Source: Pseudomonadota bacterium (GTDB taxonomy: Bacteria; Pseudomonadota; Alphaproteobacteria; Rhizobiales; Afifellaceae). From it: a stretch of 9,791 nucleotides of DNA. The position numbers were made by a program, and so were the translations under genes. Where the stretch lies: contig JAEZEK010000055.1 of NCBI GenBank assembly GCA_023417735.1, forward strand, positions 1 to 9,791, read 5' to 3'. Under the pieces are notes generated by a model. That model was given only the letters and a program-made list of their open reading frames with translations. It did not search any database and was not told where the DNA came from. Each line of letters starts with the position of its first letter. The stretch's first letter is position 1. Positions 1 to 6,628 of this stretch are shown here, piece by piece.

Positions 1-675
1 CGGCGCGATCGCCCCGCGCGCCGACGCGTTCTCCGAGGAGGCGGTGGCGCTGACCGGCGTGATCGCCAGCCTCAGCAGACGTCGGTCGCGCCCGCCGTCA
101 AGCGCGCCGCGGAGGATCTCAGCACGACCTTCATCGCGCCGATCGCCGGCGGCCTCGACCAGGATCTCCGCAACCGGCAGACCGAGGTGGTGGGCAACGT
201 CGCCGGCGCGGTGGAGTCGCAGTCGAAGGCGCTCGCCGCCGCCGCCAACGAGATCCTCGCCCGCCCGTCCGTCGTGCCCGGCCGCTTCGTGCCCCTGTCG
301 ACCCCCGAGGCCGTGCTCCGCTATGCCGGCGATTTCCTGCCGTCCTGGGCCGGCGCGATCTCGATCGACCTGCTGCCGGCCGTGCTCGTCCTCATCCTCG
401 TCGCGGTCAACGGCGCGATCCGGCGCGAGGAGGAGCCGCAGGCGTCGGAGGCGGTGATGACGGCGGCCGACATGATGTCGGCGCTCCGGCTCTACGAGCG
501 CATGCGGCGCGAGGACATCGCCATCAACCGCCTCGACCAGCCGCATGCGGCGCCGGCGGCGGAAGCGGCGGAGCCGGATGCCGCGGCGCAGCCCGCGGCC
601 CCCGCGGAGCCCGCCTCCGGCAAGGTCACGACGCTCACCCCGGGCGCGCGCGGCCGCAGCGAGACGGGCGCCTAG
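1..675 (+). CDS. C-terminal part of a single-helix membrane protein of unknown function, with an apparent frameshift
   Basis: I do not recognise the family. The 5' end is cut off by the window edge. From about base 79 to the TAG at 673-675 the coding frame is frame 1: a polar, probably helical stretch, then a hydrophobic segment (about bases 346-420, ISIDLLPAVLVLILVAVNGA) that looks like one membrane helix, a charged region rich in Arg and Glu, and an Ala/Pro-rich tail. Before about base 74 the signature of G or C at third positions lies in frame 2 instead, reading GAIAPRADAFSEEAVALTG. Inserting one base near 74 would join the two into one continuous protein, so either the sequence has a one-base deletion or the gene is broken. 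A conservative start inside the intact part would be the GTG at 187. The stop lies 2 bp before the next gene, suggesting co-transcription. The charged region after the helix is probably cytoplasmic. Confidence 0.7.
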   Translation, partial: RRDRPARRRVLRGGGGADRRDRQPQQTSVAPAVKRAAEDLSTTFIAPIAGGLDQDLRNRQTEVVGNVAGAVESQSKALAAAANEILARPSVVPGRFVPLSTPEAVLRYAGDFLPSWAGAISIDLLPAVLVLILVAVNGAIRREEEPQASEAVMTAADMMSALRLYERMRREDIAINRLDQPHAAPAAEAAEPDAAAQPAAPAEPASGKVTTLTPGARGRSETGA

Positions 676-677
676 CG

Positions 678-1538
678 ATGGCTCCCCGCAGGCGGCGATT
701 CCCCGAAGGCAGCTTCCTCTGGTTCACCTTCTGCGGCCTCGTCGCCGCGACCGCGGTCATGCTCCACACCGATCTGCGCGAGCTACTGGACCAGCAGTCG
801 CTCGCGCCCTTCGCCATGCCGGCCCCGGTCCGCATGGAACGCCCCGAGAAGAACGACCAGATCCGGCCCTATCTGCCGACGGCCCGTCCGATCGCTCCGG
901 ACGAAACGGGGCCCGCCCCCGGCCGGACGAGGCCCCGCGACGCGCGCGAGGCGGAGCCGATGACCTTCCGGTTCGGCGCTGGCGGCGCGCTCTATGCGGA
1001 GGGCACGGTGACGCCCGGCACGGCCGGCCTGCTGGAGGCCGTTCTCGCGGGCGAGCGCGCCCGTGCCCTGAAGGAGATCGTGCTGCATTCGCCGGGCGGC
1101 TCGGTCAGCGACGCGATGGCGATGGCGCGGGCCATCCGGAAGAGCGGGCTCGCCACCCATGTCCTCGAGGACGGCTATTGCGCCTCGTCCTGTCCCCTCC
1201 TCTTCGCGGGCGGGGCCGAGCGGATCGCCCACCCGAAGGCCTGGATCGGCGTTCACCAGGTCTACACGCTGCCTTCGGCGATGGGGTCGCTCGCCGAAGG
1301 CATGGACCAGGCGCAGCGCGTCAGTGCGGAGGCGCAGCTCCTGCTGGTCGAACTCGGCGTCGATCCGCGCGTCTGGGTGCATGCGATGGCGACGCCCAAG
1401 ACCAAGCTCTATCTGTTCACGCCGGAGGAGCTGACGCGCTACGGGCTGGCGACGGCGCTCGAACCCAAGCGCGTCGCCGGCGCCCCGCCCCGCGGGCGTC
1501 CGGTTGCGGCCGTTGCGGAGACCGTCTCCGCCCGCTAG
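678..1538 (+). CDS. Membrane-anchored ClpP/crotonase-fold periplasmic serine protease-like protein (COG3904-like)
   Basis: 286 residues. Residues 1-11 are basic and 12-29 form one hydrophobic segment (SFLWFTFCGLVAATAVML), so it is probably a signal anchor with the rest outside the cytoplasm. Residues 40-95 are a Pro/Arg-rich linker. The domain at about 96-260 has the ClpP-like pattern: HSPGGSVSDAMAMA (137-150), matching the oxyanion-loop region, then GYCASSCPLLFAGG (166-179), where Ser170 aligns with the ClpP nucleophile, then GVHQ (191-194), where His193 aligns with the catalytic histidine. I could not place the third catalytic residue with confidence. Cys168 and Cys172 flank the active-site serines. 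Related proteins are annotated as periplasmic ClpP-like proteins of unknown substrate; proteolysis is inferred from the motifs. The ATG follows the upstream stop by 2 bp, so translation is probably coupled; no strong Shine-Dalgarno is visible. Confidence 0.85.
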   Translation: MAPRRRRFPEGSFLWFTFCGLVAATAVMLHTDLRELLDQQSLAPFAMPAPVRMERPEKNDQIRPYLPTARPIAPDETGPAPGRTRPRDAREAEPMTFRFGAGGALYAEGTVTPGTAGLLEAVLAGERARALKEIVLHSPGGSVSDAMAMARAIRKSGLATHVLEDGYCASSCPLLFAGGAERIAHPKAWIGVHQVYTLPSAMGSLAEGMDQAQRVSAEAQLLLVELGVDPRVWVHAMATPKTKLYLFTPEELTRYGLATALEPKRVAGAPPRGRPVAAVAETVSAR

Positions 1539-1558
1539 GCAGGCGGGATGCCCTGCCT
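1537..1558 (+). promoter_or_regulatory. Hairpin enclosing the phosphatase start codon
   Basis: A perfect 7-bp inverted repeat, AGGCAGG (1537-1543) and CCTGCCT (1552-1558), can be extended by one G-U pair (1536/1559). The 8-base loop, CGGGATGC, holds the ATG at 1548-1550. The left arm overlaps the TAG stop of the upstream gene (1536-1538) and is also the only purine-rich ribosome-binding candidate. In the mRNA the stem would hide the initiation region until a ribosome finishing the upstream gene opens it, which would couple the two genes translationally. The structure is visible in the sequence; the regulatory role is inference. Confidence 0.4.
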
Positions 1559-2075
1559 GATGCTGCTTCGACACGCCAAGTCAGACCGTCCGTCCGGGAC
1601 GGACGACATCGACCGTCCGCTCTCCGAGCGCGGGCGCCGCGACGCCGCCGCCATCGGCCGCGTCATGGCGGAGCGCGGGCTGCAGCCCGAAACCGTCATC
1701 TGTTCGCCTTCGGCCCGCACGCGCGAGACGCTGGACCTCGTCCTGCCGCGCTTGGCACCGGTCGACGACGTGCGGCTGGTCAACGAGCTCTACGAGGCCG
1801 ACGAGGCAACGCTGCTCGCGCTGCTGAGGCTGGAGGGCGCGGACACCGGCTCGCTCCTGGTCGTCGGGCACAACCCATCCATCGAGCAGGCGGCGCTCGC
1901 GCTCGCCGCCAGCGCCGCCACCGACGCCGATCTCGAGGCGATGGCGGGAAAGTACCCGACAGCCGCGCTGGCGGTGCTGGATTTCGACGGCGCATGGGCC
2001 GACCTTCGCCCCGGCGGCGCCGTGCTCAGCGCCTTCATCCGGCCGCGCGACCTCGCCGGTCACGGGACGCTTTGA
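1548..2075 (+). CDS. SixA-like histidine phosphatase (phosphoglycerate mutase-like superfamily)
   Basis: 175 residues, close to the small SixA type (about 160 residues in E. coli). The catalytic RH motif is at LLRHAKSD (6-13), with Arg8 and His9, the residue that becomes phosphorylated in this superfamily. SPSARTRET (53-61) supplies the second conserved arginine region, and VVGHNP (105-110) carries the second catalytic histidine, His108. No signal peptide or membrane segment is seen, so it should be cytoplasmic. SixA of E. coli acts on phosphohistidine proteins such as ArcB or the nitrogen PTS; the substrate here cannot be read from sequence, and a small-molecule phosphatase is possible. It lies 9 bp after the ClpP-like gene. 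A second in-frame ATG at 1560 would shorten it by four residues; the first is preferred because it gives the usual few residues before the RH motif. Confidence 0.9.
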   Translation: MPCLMLLRHAKSDRPSGTDDIDRPLSERGRRDAAAIGRVMAERGLQPETVICSPSARTRETLDLVLPRLAPVDDVRLVNELYEADEATLLALLRLEGADTGSLLVVGHNPSIEQAALALAASAATDADLEAMAGKYPTAALAVLDFDGAWADLRPGGAVLSAFIRPRDLAGHGTL

Positions 2076-2105
2076 AGGATCCGTGTTCCTGACCTATCTG
2101 GGGCC

Positions 2106-2111
2106 GGGGAG
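2106..2111 (+). promoter_or_regulatory. Ribosome binding site that decides a TTG start
   Basis: GGGGAG lies 6 bases before the TTG at 2118. The frame holds no ATG, GTG or TTG between the upstream stop codon region and 2118, so this site and the TTG define the start of the YcjX-family gene. Confidence 0.6.
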
Positions 2112-2117
2112 ACGGGC

Positions 2118-3590
2118 TTGGCATCCATCACGACCATCACCGACGAAGCCCGCATCGCGATCGACAACGTGGTGGGCACCCTCCTTGGCGGCGGCACGCC
2201 GACGCTGCGGCTCGGCGTCACCGGGCTGTCCCGGGCCGGCAAGACCGTCTTCATCACTGCGCTCGTCCACAACCTCGTCCACGGCGGCCGCCTGCCGCTC
2301 TTCGAGGCCTATGCGTCGGGCCGGCTCGCCGACGCGAGGCTGCAGCCGCAGCCGGACGACGATGTGCCGCGCTTCGACTACGAGGCGCACGTCCACGACC
2401 TCGTCACGGAGCGCGTCTGGCCGCGCTCGACGCGCCGCATCAGCGAGCTCCGTCTCACCCTCCAGTTCGAATCGGCGAGCGGCCTGCGCCGCCGGCTGGG
2501 CCGCGGCCGCCTCAACCTCGACATTGTGGACTATCCGGGCGAATGGCTCCTCGACCTCGCCCTTCTCCGGAAATCCTACGCCGAATGGTCGTCGGAGGCG
2601 GTGCGGCTGTCGAAGGAGAGCCACCGCGCCGGCCTCGCCGCCGAGTTCCACGGCGCACTCGCCCGCGTGACGCCGGACGGGCCGGAGGACGAGGGCGCGG
2701 CGCGCGAGCTCGCCGAGGCGTTCACGCGCTATCTGCGCGCGGCGCGCGCCGACGAGCACGCGCTCTCGATGCTGCCGCCGGGGCGCTTCCTGATGCCGGG
2801 CGACCTCGAGGGCTCGCCCGCCCTCACCTTCTCGCCGCTCGACGTGCCTCCCGACCATCGCGCCGGCCGCGACACGCTCGCCGCCATGATGGAGCGGCGC
2901 TACGAAGCCTATCGCAGCCATGTCGTGAAGCCGTTCTTCAGGGACCATTTCGCCCGGCTCGACCGGCAGATCGTCCTCGTCGACATGCTCGCCGCGCTCA
3001 ATGCCGGCCCGGCCGCGATGCGCGACCTCGAGGGCGCGCTCGCCGACGTCCTCGCCTGCTTCAGGCCCGGCCGCGCGAGCTGGCTCACCTCCATCCTCAC
3101 CCGCCGGATCGACCGCATCCTGTTCGTCGCCACCAAGGCCGACCACGTGCACCACACCGACCACGAGAACCTCGCACGCCTGCTCGCCCGCCTGACGAAG
3201 CAGGCGGCGGTGCGCGCCGCCTTCGCCGGGGCGGAGGTGCGGGTGATGCCGCTCGCCGCGGTGCGCGCCACCCGGGAGGTGACGATCGACCGCCGCGGCG
3301 AGAGCCTGCCCGCGCTCGTCGGCACGCCGATCGCGGGTGAAAGGGTGGATGGCGAGACCTATGACGGGAAGACGGAGATCGCTCTCTTCCCCGGCGACCT
3401 GCCGGGCGATCCCGATATCCTGTTCGAGGCGGGCGCCCGCTCCGGGATGAGCAAGGACGCCGCCACGCTCCGCTATCTCCGCTTCCGGCCCCCGCGCCTG
3501 GAACGGACGGCCGAAGGCATGACGCTGTCCCTGCCGCACATCCGGCTCGACCAGGCGATCGAGTACCTCGTCGGGGACAGGCTCCGATGA
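2118..3590 (+). CDS. ycjX: YcjX-family (DUF463) P-loop GTPase-like protein
   Basis: 490 residues, near the family's usual length (E. coli YcjX is about 465). The Walker A / G1 motif is GLSRAGKT (36-43). The G3-like motif is LDIVDYPGEW (134-143), and a G4-like TKAD is at 339-342, as expected for a guanine-nucleotide-binding P-loop protein of the YcjX type. No transmembrane segment is seen. The cellular role is poorly defined: in enterobacteria ycjX and ycjF sit beside the phage-shock genes and are heat-shock induced, so a membrane-stress role is inferred. The start is a TTG with GGGGAG 6 bases upstream; no earlier start exists in frame. The last four bases (ATGA) overlap the start of the ycjF-like gene, so the pair is surely co-transcribed and probably translationally coupled. 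The gap to the phosphatase upstream is 42 bp. Confidence 0.93.
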   Translation: MASITTITDEARIAIDNVVGTLLGGGTPTLRLGVTGLSRAGKTVFITALVHNLVHGGRLPLFEAYASGRLADARLQPQPDDDVPRFDYEAHVHDLVTERVWPRSTRRISELRLTLQFESASGLRRRLGRGRLNLDIVDYPGEWLLDLALLRKSYAEWSSEAVRLSKESHRAGLAAEFHGALARVTPDGPEDEGAARELAEAFTRYLRAARADEHALSMLPPGRFLMPGDLEGSPALTFSPLDVPPDHRAGRDTLAAMMERRYEAYRSHVVKPFFRDHFARLDRQIVLVDMLAALNAGPAAMRDLEGALADVLACFRPGRASWLTSILTRRIDRILFVATKADHVHHTDHENLARLLARLTKQAAVRAAFAGAEVRVMPLAAVRATREVTIDRRGESLPALVGTPIAGERVDGETYDGKTEIALFPGDLPGDPDILFEAGARSGMSKDAATLRYLRFRPPRLERTAEGMTLSLPHIRLDQAIEYLVGDRLR

Positions 3591-4612
3591 GCGAGGGACC
3601 CGCACGCGGCCAGCGCCGCCCGGCCGCCTTCCGGCTCGACGATCCCGATCTCGCGGAGGTCCGCGAGAGCCTGCTGGAGGATCTGGAGCCGGCGGCCGAG
3701 GAGGCGCATGAGGCGGTCGAGATGATCGTCCATCCCCCCCGGCGCGGCATCCGCTGGGGCGCGCTCGCGGCCGCCGCCGGCGGCATGCTCGTCTCGCTCG
3801 CCATCGGGCTCTCCATCGACCGGCTGATCCGGGATCTCTTCGCCCGCGCCGACTGGCTGGGCTGGCTGGCGCTCGGCCTGGCCGGCCTGTTCGTGGTCGC
3901 CGTCCTGGCGATGGTCGGCCGGGAGCTCCTGGGCATCGCACGTCTGAAGCGGCTCGCGCGCCTGCGCCTCGTTGCCGACAAGGCGGCCGAGAGCAACGAG
4001 CGCGCCGACGCGGACCGCGCGGTGGCGGGGCTGCTTTCCCATTTCGCCGGCCGGGCGGACACCGCCAAGGGCCGCCGCATCGTGGCGCAGCACGCCGCCG
4101 AGATCATGGACGGCCGCGATCTCCTGATCCTCGCCGAGCGCGACCTCGTCCGGCCGCTCGACGAGCGCGCCCGCGCGATCATCTCCGGAACGGCGCGCCG
4201 CGTCTCCGTCGTCACCGCCGTCAGCCCGCGCGCCTTCATGGACATGGCCTATGTGCTGTGGGAGAGCCTCCGGCTGATCCGGCGGCTCTCGACGCTCTAC
4301 GGCGGCCGGCCGGGCACGTTCGGCATGGTGCGGCTCACCAAGGCGGTGTTCACGCATCTCGCCGTCACCGCGACGATCGCCGTCGGCGACACCGTCCTGC
4401 AGCAGGTGCTCGGCCACGGCCTCGCGGCGCGGCTCTCGGCGCGCTTCGGCGAGGGCGTCGTCAACGGGCTGATGAGCGCGCGGATCGGGCTCGCCGCGAT
4501 GGACGTCTGCCGGCCGCTGCCCTTCATCAAGGAGGAGCGGCCGCGGCTGAAGGACCTCGCGTCCGGGCTCGTCACCGGCGGCGAGCGCGAGGCGCTCCAG
4601 CAGCTTCGCTGA
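3587..4612 (+). CDS. ycjF: YcjF-like DUF697 inner-membrane protein (TIGR01620 type)
   Basis: 341 residues, similar to E. coli YcjF (about 350). A charged cytoplasmic N-terminus (1-55) precedes two hydrophobic segments: about 56-80 (rich in Ala and Gly, beginning RWGALAAAAGG) and about 90-117 (WLGWLALGLAGLFVVAVLAM). A soluble helical region follows, then the C-terminal DUF697 region (about 248-313) with the semi-hydrophobic stretch THLAVTATIAVGDTVLQQVL and the family-like ending GLMSARIGLAAMDVCRPLPF (294-313). DUF697 also occurs next to small GTPase domains, which fits partnership with the preceding YcjX-like GTPase. The ATG overlaps the ycjX stop as ATGA, with a purine-rich GGGGACAGG just upstream. 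Function is inferred from pairing: a membrane platform or effector for the GTPase. It is the last gene of the 5' cluster; a gap of 84 bp follows. Confidence 0.9.
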   Translation: MSEGPARGQRRPAAFRLDDPDLAEVRESLLEDLEPAAEEAHEAVEMIVHPPRRGIRWGALAAAAGGMLVSLAIGLSIDRLIRDLFARADWLGWLALGLAGLFVVAVLAMVGRELLGIARLKRLARLRLVADKAAESNERADADRAVAGLLSHFAGRADTAKGRRIVAQHAAEIMDGRDLLILAERDLVRPLDERARAIISGTARRVSVVTAVSPRAFMDMAYVLWESLRLIRRLSTLYGGRPGTFGMVRLTKAVFTHLAVTATIAVGDTVLQQVLGHGLAARLSARFGEGVVNGLMSARIGLAAMDVCRPLPFIKEERPRLKDLASGLVTGGEREALQQLR

Positions 4613-4618
4613 ACGGCG

Positions 4619-4658
4619 TTACGGTTAACGATCCGTTTGGATTTGGACGAATAGACTC
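4619..4658 (+). promoter_or_regulatory. Possible promoter region of the secreted-protein gene
   Basis: The 84-bp gap before the secreted-protein gene contains the most AT-rich stretch in this part of the window (about 4619-4655). A weak sigma70-like reading is TTAACG (4625-4630), an 18-base spacer and GAATAG (4649-4654). The match to consensus is poor, so this is mainly a statement that a promoter is likely here. Two GANTC sites (4654-4658 and 4687-4691) lie in the same gap. Confidence 0.25.
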
Positions 4659-4696
4659 GCGCCACAGCCGCCGTTCGCGAGCCATGGAGTCCGAAG

Positions 4697-5284
4697 ATGC
4701 CGCGCGTGCCCGCACTCGCCCTCGCCGCCCTGATCGCGACCGCGCCGGCCGCAATGGCCGCCCCCGACGAGGCGCTCACCTTCATGCAGCGCTTCTCGGG
4801 CGAATGGCTCGGCACGGGGCAGTTGCTGATCGGGCCTCAGGTCGGAACGAAGTTCCACTGCGCGCTCGCCGGCGATCCGAGCCGGACGCAGATGACGCTC
4901 GGCATGACCGGCAAGTGCTGGATGGGATCGCTGTCGGCGCCCGTCTACGCCAACATCCGCTACAACGAGGAGACCGCCCGCTTCTACGGCGCCTTCATGG
5001 ACGGGGCGGCCGGCAACGGCGTCGACATCATGGGCAACCAGACCGAGAAGGGGGTTTCGCTGCGCCTCGTCCGCGGCCCGGCCCAGGGCAGCATGGTGGC
5101 CGAGCCGATCGGCGACAAGCAGATGAAGGTCGTGCTGTCCCTCTACGACCGCAAGAACGACCGGCACATCCCGGTCGCAGCGATGGGATTCACGCGGAAG
5201 GAAGCGTCCGAGATGGGGCTGCCGAGCCTCGATCTGTCGGAGTTCGACACCTCCTCGCGCAGCCGCGTCGCCAACGTCCAGTAG
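4697..5284 (+). CDS. Secreted protein of unknown function with a possible beta-barrel/calycin-like fold
   Basis: 195 residues. Residues 1-21 form a classic signal peptide: short basic start, an Ala/Leu core and a cleavage site after AMA. The mature part begins with a FSGEWLGTGQLL-type segment (33-44), then alternating short polar and hydrophobic stretches that suggest a mostly beta protein. The opening resembles secreted lipocalin-like or DUF1579-like proteins, where a GxW near the N-terminus starts the first strand, but I cannot assign a family. Cys55 and Cys74 are the only cysteines and could form a disulfide after export. No catalytic motif is seen. The ATG has GGAG 7 bases upstream (4686-4689). 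The next gene starts 70 bp downstream, so co-transcription is possible but not compelled. I would annotate it only as a periplasmic or secreted hypothetical protein. Confidence 0.85.
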   Translation: MPRVPALALAALIATAPAAMAAPDEALTFMQRFSGEWLGTGQLLIGPQVGTKFHCALAGDPSRTQMTLGMTGKCWMGSLSAPVYANIRYNEETARFYGAFMDGAAGNGVDIMGNQTEKGVSLRLVRGPAQGSMVAEPIGDKQMKVVLSLYDRKNDRHIPVAAMGFTRKEASEMGLPSLDLSEFDTSSRSRVANVQ

Positions 5285-5294
5285 GGCCGCCCGT

Positions 5295-5314
5295 TCCGGG
5301 CTACCGATCCCGGA
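5295..5314 (+). terminator. Weak stem-loop after the secreted-protein gene
   Basis: TCCGGG (5295-5300) and CCCGGA (5309-5314) form a 6-bp stem with an 8-base loop, 10 bases after the stop codon. No T-run follows, so it is at best a pause or mRNA-end structure, not a standard intrinsic terminator. Confidence 0.25.
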
Positions 5315-5354
5315 CCCGCCCGTCTAGGATCGCCCCGACGATCCGGATGGCGCG

Positions 5355-6530
5355 ATGTTCCTCACCTTCTTCGCGGAGCTGAAAGGCGCGGGCGTTCCCG
5401 TCACCCTGCGGGAATACCTGACCCTGCTCGACGCGATGGAGGCCGACCTCCCGGGCAGGAGCGTCGACGACTTCTACTATCTCGCGCGCGCCGCGCTGGT
5501 GAAGGACGAGGCCAATCTCGACCGCTTCGACCGCGTCTTCGGGGCCGTCTTCAAGGGCCTGGAGGCGGCTGGCGGCGGAACGGGCGCGGACGTCCCCGAG
5601 GACTGGCTCCGCCGGCTCGCGGAGCGCCATTTCAGCGAGGAGGAGAAGCGGCTCGTCGAGTCGCTCGGCGGCTTCGAGGCTTTGATGGAGACCCTGAAGA
5701 AGCGCCTCGCCGAGCAGAGGGGGCGCCACCAGGGCGGATCGAAGTGGATCGGGACCGGCGGCACGTCGCCGTTCGGCGCATTCGGCTACAATCCCGAGGG
5801 GATCCGGATCGGGCAGCACGAGAACCGCAGCTTCCGCGCCGCCAAGGTCTGGGACGAGCGCCGCTTCCGCGACCTCGATTCCACCCGGGAGATCGGCACC
5901 CGCAACATCAAGGTGGCGCTGCGCAGGCTGCGCCGGTTCGCCCGCACCGGCGCGGCCGATGAGCTCGATCTGGACGGCACGATCCGCTCGAGCGCCCACC
6001 GCGGCTATCTCGACGTGCGCCTCAGGCCGGAGCGGCGGAACGCCGTGAAGGTGCTTCTCTTCTTCGACGTCGGCGGCTCGATGGACTGGCACGTCCAGGT
6101 CACCGAGGAGCTGTTCTCCGCGGCGCGCTCCGAGTTCAAGACGATGGAGCACTTCTACTTCCACAACTGCCTCTACGAGACGGTCTGGAAGGAGAATGCC
6201 CGGCGCCATGCCGAGCGGCTGGAGACGGTCGACATCCTGCGCACCTACCCGGCCGACTATCGCGTCGTCTTCGTCGGCGACGCCTCGATGAGCCCGTACG
6301 AGCTGACCCATCCGGGTGGCTCCGTCGAGCACTGGAACGAGGAGCCCGGCGCAGCCTGGCTCGCCCGCGTGCTGGAACGGTTCGAGAAGGCGGCATGGCT
6401 CAACCCGGTGCCGGAAGGGCACTGGGGCCACACCTGGTCGATCAGGGCGGTGCGCGAGCTGATGGGCGGCCGGATGTACCCTCTCACCCTCGACGGGCTG
6501 GAGGGGGCCATGCGGGCGCTCGCCCGATAG
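5355..6530 (+). CDS. CoxE-like VWA-domain protein (COG3825-type)
   Basis: 391 residues, the usual length for the family. The N-terminal half (1-225) is largely helical, with a conserved-looking DDFYYLARAALVKDE (38-52) and a Gly-rich SKWIGTGGTSPFGAFGYNP (129-147) linker that is typical of these proteins. The C-terminal VWA domain starts at about 230: VLLFFDVGGSMDWHV (233-247) holds the metal-ion-dependent adhesion site pattern D-x-G-x-S (Asp238, Gly240, Ser242), and VFVGDASMSPYEL (305-317) supplies a later acidic position. No signal peptide or membrane helix is seen, so it should be cytoplasmic. Characterised relatives work with a MoxR-type AAA+ ATPase in metal-cofactor insertion or complex assembly; the client here is unknown. 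No MoxR gene adjoins it in this window, which is unusual for the family. The ATG at 5355 has only a weak upstream purine tract. Confidence 0.9.
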   Translation: MFLTFFAELKGAGVPVTLREYLTLLDAMEADLPGRSVDDFYYLARAALVKDEANLDRFDRVFGAVFKGLEAAGGGTGADVPEDWLRRLAERHFSEEEKRLVESLGGFEALMETLKKRLAEQRGRHQGGSKWIGTGGTSPFGAFGYNPEGIRIGQHENRSFRAAKVWDERRFRDLDSTREIGTRNIKVALRRLRRFARTGAADELDLDGTIRSSAHRGYLDVRLRPERRNAVKVLLFFDVGGSMDWHVQVTEELFSAARSEFKTMEHFYFHNCLYETVWKENARRHAERLETVDILRTYPADYRVVFVGDASMSPYELTHPGGSVEHWNEEPGAAWLARVLERFEKAAWLNPVPEGHWGHTWSIRAVRELMGGRMYPLTLDGLEGAMRALAR

Positions 6531-6543
6531 CCGGCAACCGGCC

Positions 6544-6574
6544 TTTACCGTTCCTGAAGAGGTGCGGCGCTAGA
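6544..6574 (+). promoter_or_regulatory. Possible promoter of the acetyltransferase gene
   Basis: TTTACC (6544-6549) is close to the alphaproteobacterial -35 form TTGACC, and GCTAGA (6569-6574) could serve as a weak -10, with a 19-base spacer that is longer than ideal. It lies just after the VWA gene and would give a leader of roughly 25-50 bases depending on the start codon used. Visual match only. Confidence 0.3.
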
Positions 6575-6628
6575 ACCGGGCCTGTGGGATACGGGGCGGA
6601 TCGATCCGTGGCAGAACCGGCACTTGCG

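Noticed and set aside
71..82. Programmed ribosomal frameshift in the first gene
   Set aside because: No slippery heptamer or downstream pseudoknot-like structure is evident near the switch; a one-base deletion is simpler.
545..2092. 515-residue plus-strand frame crossing three genes
   Set aside because: It overlaps the ClpP-like and phosphatase genes in another frame and is almost entirely Arg, Ala and Pro; the motif-bearing frames are the real ones.
2094..3941. 615-residue open frame on the minus strand across ycjX and ycjF
   Set aside because: It is antisense to two well-supported genes, is very rich in Arg, Gly and Pro, and lacks any recognisable domain. Long antisense frames are expected in DNA this rich in G and C.
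6395..6628. In-frame N-terminal extension of the acetyltransferase into the VWA gene
   Set aside because: The extra residues overlap the end of the VWA gene and are low in family character; starts at 6608 or 6629 are sufficient.
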